A stretch of 64,000 bases of DNA from Xiphophorus maculatus (taxonomy: Eukaryota > Chordata > Actinopteri > Cyprinodontiformes > Poeciliidae): the NCBI RefSeq assembly GCF_002775205.1, contig NC_036456.1:21696968-21760967 (forward strand). The letters run 5' to 3'. A program made the position numbers and the translations under genes. Shown piece by piece: positions 59,534 through 64,000 of the stretch (position 1 is the first letter of the stretch; every line of letters starts with the position of its first letter). Below the pieces are notes generated by a model, which saw nothing but the letters and a program-made list of their open reading frames with translations, ran no database searches and was not told the origin of the DNA.

Positions 59534-62500
59534 ATGAAGGAACAACTCAGGTTCTGGTTCTGGTTCTGGTTCTGGTTCCTCCTGTGGGTAAGCAGCCGGT
59601 TTAGAGGGAAATATGATTTTATTCTTATTATTACATGTAGTTGGAAACTCTTCATTTCCAAGATGTTTCTGTTTTTTAGAGATAAATCTGAACAGATCAG
59701 TGATTATTGTGTTTATTGGCTGAAAATGTTTATTTAAAAAATTAAAACCAGTTTAACATCCATCTTCATTTAAAGCCATTAAAATAATATTTATTTTGTT
59801 TTGTGCTGCAGCAATTTTTGTGTTTGTGACTCTGGTGAGTTTTTGTGTCGCGTTTCTTCCAGGTTTGTGTTTTCCGAGTCCAACCCGGGTTCTGCTGGCA
59901 CGACCTGGACAACAGCGAGTACGACTGCTGGCCTCTGGACCGACCCAACGAGTACAACATGATCGACTGCGGAGGTCAGAGTTCAATCCGTCTGCACAGC
60001 TGCACTAAATATAGAAATATTAAATTAATAGTTTAGCTGCAGGCGCCTCCATGTTTACTGTCAGCCATGTTAAATAAAATAAAATAATAATTTTTTGTTG
60101 CTAACTTACATTATAGATGATTTTATTATTATTCTAATTTAAGTGAAAAACATTTAAACAGTGCAGAACAAAAAACTGAGTTTAGAAATAATTGAACAAA
60201 ATCAATTATTGATTAGTTTTTAAGTTTATCCCTTATATTTGGAGAATCTTCTGCAGTTTCATCAGAACATTTATTATCATTCATATTTATCTGAACAGAA
60301 CAAATGAAGCATTTAAAGATTATTTTCACAGAAACTGAGTTAATGTTATAAACATATTGATCAGTTTTATAAACATGTTGATCAGTTTTATAAACACATT
60401 GATCGGTTTTATAAACATGTTTCCTGACCTCCAGGTCTGCTGATGTCTTGGGTTCTTCGGCCTCCAGAACTGGTAAAAACCGGTCAGGTTTTCACCGTCG
60501 TTTACTCCGTCTCGGCCCGGGAATCCTTCTACCACTGGGCCGTCCAGAACCGCGTCTTCTCCCAAAGGTCAGCCGGTTCCACCGGGTCCAGAACCGATGG
60601 GTGGTTCTGGACCCGGTTCCTAACCTGGTGGTTCTGTCTTCAGTTCCATAACGGACGCTGCTTCGGCCCGACGGTTCTGTGAACAGCAAGACTGTCCGAC
60701 CAGTTGGACCGAGGCGAACGGAGAGAACTGCTGCATCCATCATGCCAACATCCACTCCTGTCCCATGGGATACATGGTTGGTACCAGGAGGTTCTGTTGG
60801 TACCAGGAGGTTCTGTTGGTACCAGGAGGTTCTATTGGTACCATGATAAAATATTTCACATGCATATTAAATAAAAAAATTTCCTCCATCTTTGTTTTTT
60901 TTCTAAAACTAGAGGAGAATTTATAAAATATTCTCCTGTTTTCTGATCTGTGGACAAATAAAGAGAAAGTTTTTAAACTTTGATGTGAAACTAAGCTGCT
61001 GGTTTCTGTCCTCAGACTGAGAGCATCTGTGGCCCCTGGATTCCTGATGATGGTAAAATCTTCACTCACACCATTTCCACCACTGGGAAGATGACCCAGA
61101 CCAACTGGACCGCCAAGGCGAGCCGGACCTGAGCATCACACGTCAAAACATTCAAAACCCAGAAAACAAGATAAACGATTAATAATGACAGAGCAAAGTG
61201 GAAGAAGTGTCACAAATTAACTTAAAAAATTCAGTTTTATTTGTTCTGACAAAACTAGCAGTAAAATTTAAATATTTAAAGAAAAACTGACACTTTATGT
61301 TAAAGTTTTTCGTTTTATAACAAAATTTCCATCAAACTTTTAAAAAGTAAAAATGTTTGTTTATGTCACCACATGCTGATGAAACACTAGTTTACATTTC
61401 AGGAGTTTTTTGGCTGGATGATAAATAAGTTTATTAAATGTTTGGTTTTTGAATAATTACAGCAAATATACAACAAAAACATTCCTTGGGTTTCCATTTT
61501 TCAGAGTGATGTCAGCATGTCCACGGCGGCCATCTTGTTTTTCACAGCGTCTACGTTGAATTCAGGTCGACTGCATCAAAATATATAAAAAAATATATTT
61601 CTTTTTATGAGGATAAAGTTATGATGTTACAAGAATACAATATAAACATAAATATGAGGATAAAGTCATGATATTAGGATAATTAAATAATAATTTCATG
61701 AGAAGTCCAAGACAAAAAAATTACAAAATATTTATTATCCAAGTTTTTCTCATTAAAAAACTTTTCTGTTGTAATTTTAAGACATTTTTCTGCTAATATT
61801 ATAATAATATTCCTGTAATTAAACTAAGATTCTGGCCCTAATGACTCCATCAGATAACATCGGATGTCTGAAATAAAGCCACTTTTTGAAAATATTTTCT
61901 GTCATTTGTAATTTATATTTTAGAAAAGAAAGCAAGAAAAAAAACAGATTAGAATCAAAAATTAAATATAATATGGTAAAAATCTTAAATTAGATTTTTA
62001 AGCTGTAGCAGGAACATATTTAAAGATGGAACCTCTTGATTCCAGGTAGTTTGATCATAAATTATTATTTTAACCTCATTATTTTGATCCCTGCGCGTCG
62101 TCTTGCAGGTGGTTCTGTTCCATCCGGGCCTGACCTCGCTGATCGCTCACATCAGGGTGGGAACCATGCAGGCGGCGCTGGAGGCGAAGAGCACCGTCCT
62201 GCCGGCTGTAGGTCCGTCTGTCAACAACAACAACAACAACGCTCTGATGGTCCAACGGATCTGAAACTGAAGTTAACTGGAGTTTGTTTTCCTCCAGTTT
62301 GTGGAGATAAAACCTGTGAGGACGGAGAGGACTGCTCCACCTGCCCGGCCGACTGCGGCGAATGTCCCATGAGTCCCGGCACCAAGGTGGCCATCGGCCT
62401 GCCGCTCGGCCTGCTCTGCCTCTCCTTCATCCTGACGGCTGTGGTGAGAAATGAAAACAAAATGATTCATTCACTCAGGATCCACAGAATTCACTCAGGA

Positions 62501-63986
62501 TCCACAGAAATCACTCAGGAATCTGTTTCTGCAGTGGCTGAGGTATCAGAAAGAGAAGCTGCTGTGGGACGAGAGCTGGATCATCGACTTCTCCACAATA
62601 AAACAAGGTAGCAGTGGTCTGAGCATGATGGGCGGCGAGGTGACCCGGGTCATGACTGGTTCTGAACGTGACCCGGGTCATGACTGGATCTGAACGTGAC
62701 CCGGGTCATGACTGGATCTGAACGTGACCCGGGTCATGACTGGATCTGAACGTGACCCGGGTCATGACTGGATCTGAACGTGACCCGGGTCATGACTGGA
62801 TCTGACCGTGACCCGGGTCATGACTGGATCTGAACGTGACCCGGGTCATGACTGGATCTGACCGGATGTTTGATCGTAGATCCGGAGGCTCACCTGACCA
62901 TGGGGAGCATCATGAGCGTCCCGGCCGGACACGCCGACAGCAACGTCAGCTGTGTGACGGCCATCAGCTCCTGCACCGCGCCGCCAGCCAGCCGGAGGGC
63001 GCCGTTCACCTGCACCGGCATTTAGTACGCACGCAGCAAACTGAGGGTCCGGGGGCCAAAAGCGGCCCGCCGTAGCTGCTTATGAGGCCCTCTAGCCTCC
63101 AGAGGGAAACATAAATAAAACCTTAAAGATAAAACCATTTTATCTGTATTCTACTGAACTGCATCAATCAGTCCCTCCAGTATTTTTTCGAACGTACAAA
63201 ATATTTCTCTAATGTATAATTGTGAGTTTTTTGCTAATTTTCCGTAAAATCTTTGTTAAACAGATACTAACCCCCACCTGCAGGTGGCAGTATTTCATAC
63301 TTCTACTCAGTTTTACTTGATATTAACTTATAGTTTGTGATTTTGTTACTTACATGAATTATCATCAGTTTAGTCCTTAAAATACCTAAATTTTCACTTT
63401 ACTTTATGTTTTGATCTGTTTGTTGTTGTAATTTTTAAATATGAAATGATTAATAATTTGGTCAGTTACTCAGGACTCGGGTCGACTTTTTACCAAATAT
63501 CTTTTCTCTCTTACTTTAGTAATTTCTTGGACCTTTTACTTTTATTTGATTAAAAATATGTTGAAGTGGCAGTACTTTTACTTTAATATAATTTTTGATT
63601 ACTCTGCCCACCTCAGGTGATGAGTAACAAAAATAAATGACATAAAAAATTTGTGCAATTATTGAAAATTGCTTGCTAATTTATTTCTAGAGAATCAGTC
63701 ATTTTTATCTCGAAAATAAATCACATAAAACAATCATTGAATTCTGGAGGGACAGATGAAAATATGGTCAGTATTTAAAGCAGTACTTATTGAATGTAAA
63801 CACGGCCATTTATTATCATAAAAACCGTTTAACGGTTAAATCGATACATTCTGGCCCTTTAAGAACATCCATGACTTAAATTTTAAATTTCCTCTGCAGC
63901 GACGGCAGAACGGTGGCCATCAAAAAGATCCAAACCAAAACCTTCTCTCTGTCCAAAACCATCCGGCAGGAAGTCAAACAAGTTCG
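59534..63986 (+). CDS. Receptor guanylyl-cyclase-like membrane protein, 5' part
   Basis: Ten phase-consistent exons: 59534-59587, 59863-59974, 60435-60567, 60644-60776, 61016-61117, 62109-62211, 62298-62443, 62535-62607, 62880-63024 and 63900-63986, or 362 codons so far; the gene continues past the right edge. It has a signal peptide (MKEQLRFWFWFWFWFLLW) and an ectodomain of about 220 residues with many Cys (FCWHDLDNSEYDCWPLD; FCEQQDCPTSW; CGDKTCEDGEDCSTCPADCG). One membrane segment follows at about 242-261 (VAIGLPLGLLCLSFILTAV). Next come a WLRYQKEKLLWDESWIIDFS juxtamembrane motif and the start of a kinase-homology domain (GIYDGRTVAIKKI). The juxtamembrane and kinase-like start are typical of receptor guanylyl cyclases, which make cGMP. 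The cyclase domain itself lies outside the window, so a kinase receptor is not excluded. The ectodomain is not the ANF-receptor type. The intron after 61117 uses a GC donor. Confidence 0.7.
60777..60843. repeat. 19-bp tandem repeat starting at a splice donor
   Basis: GTTGGTACCAGGAGGTTCT is repeated three and a half times. The first unit begins exactly at the 5' splice site after 60776 (ATG|GTTGGT), so the donor sequence itself has been copied downstream. Confidence 0.8.
62641..62861. repeat. 28-bp minisatellite, eight units, with a 12-bp palindrome
   Basis: Units start every 28 bp at 62641, 62669, 62697, 62725, 62753, 62781, 62809 and 62837. Each holds the perfect palindrome TGACCCGGGTCA followed by TGACTGGATCTGAACG. 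It fills the intron between two juxtamembrane exons of the cyclase-like gene. Confidence 0.95.
63025..63899. other. Last intron seen of the cyclase-like gene
   Basis: AT-rich sequence between exons ending 63024 (ATTTA|GTACGC) and starting 63900 (CTCTGCAG|C). No repeat or gene recognised. Confidence 0.5.
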
Positions 63987-64000
63987 GTAAGAAACGGACA

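Noticed and set aside
62641-62861. CRISPR array
   Set aside because: Units are contiguous with no unique spacers, and the genome is that of a vertebrate.

Overview
The window is nuclear DNA of a ray-finned fish, most likely a percomorph teleost. The evidence is short GT-AG introns, abundant microsatellites, fish-type SINEs, L2/CR1-like LINEs, BEL/Pao and copia retroelements, and a nephronectin gene. No species can be named from the sequence alone. There are no bacterial features.

Layout. 1-415 is the 3' end of a Ty1/copia retrotransposon. 930-7437 is a large inverted duplication: two arms of about 2.5 kb around a 1.4 kb spacer, each carrying one copy of a two-Ig-domain Fc-receptor-like gene, head to head. 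8.6-24.3 kb is rich in mobile DNA: a dead L2/CR1-like LINE with a long GATA tail, two tRNA-derived SINEs, a broken BEL/Pao integrase, a 1.6 kb minisatellite built on 9-bp units, and a second dead LINE. A minus-strand gene for a V-set Ig membrane protein (exons at 26.6, 21.0 and 19.4 kb) runs through the last part.

28.8-42.5 kb holds a third Fc-receptor-like gene. Its signal-peptide exons (28807-29051) lie 11.3 kb from its Ig exons (40355 onward). That first long intron is filled by an antisense endogenous retrovirus with open gag, pol and env frames, an initiator-Met tRNA primer site and one recognisable LTR.

47.1-57.3 kb is a complete 13-exon nephronectin gene on the minus strand: signal peptide, four EGF modules, a Thr/Pro/Val mucin-like repeat, RGD and MAM. 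59.5-64.0 kb, divergent from it, is the 5' part of a receptor-type guanylyl-cyclase-like gene: cysteine-rich ectodomain, one membrane segment and the start of a kinase-homology domain. It runs off the right edge.

The three Fc-receptor-like genes share exon sizes (28, 36 and 246 nt) and tracts of near-identical sequence including an intron, which points to recent duplication and gene conversion. The most unusual signals are: a transmembrane-exon swap between otherwise near-identical receptor copies, with a change in the tail's reading frame; an intact-looking provirus with no visible 3' LTR; and two HxT/S motifs between protease and RT in the retroviral pol, which resemble a 2H phosphoesterase.
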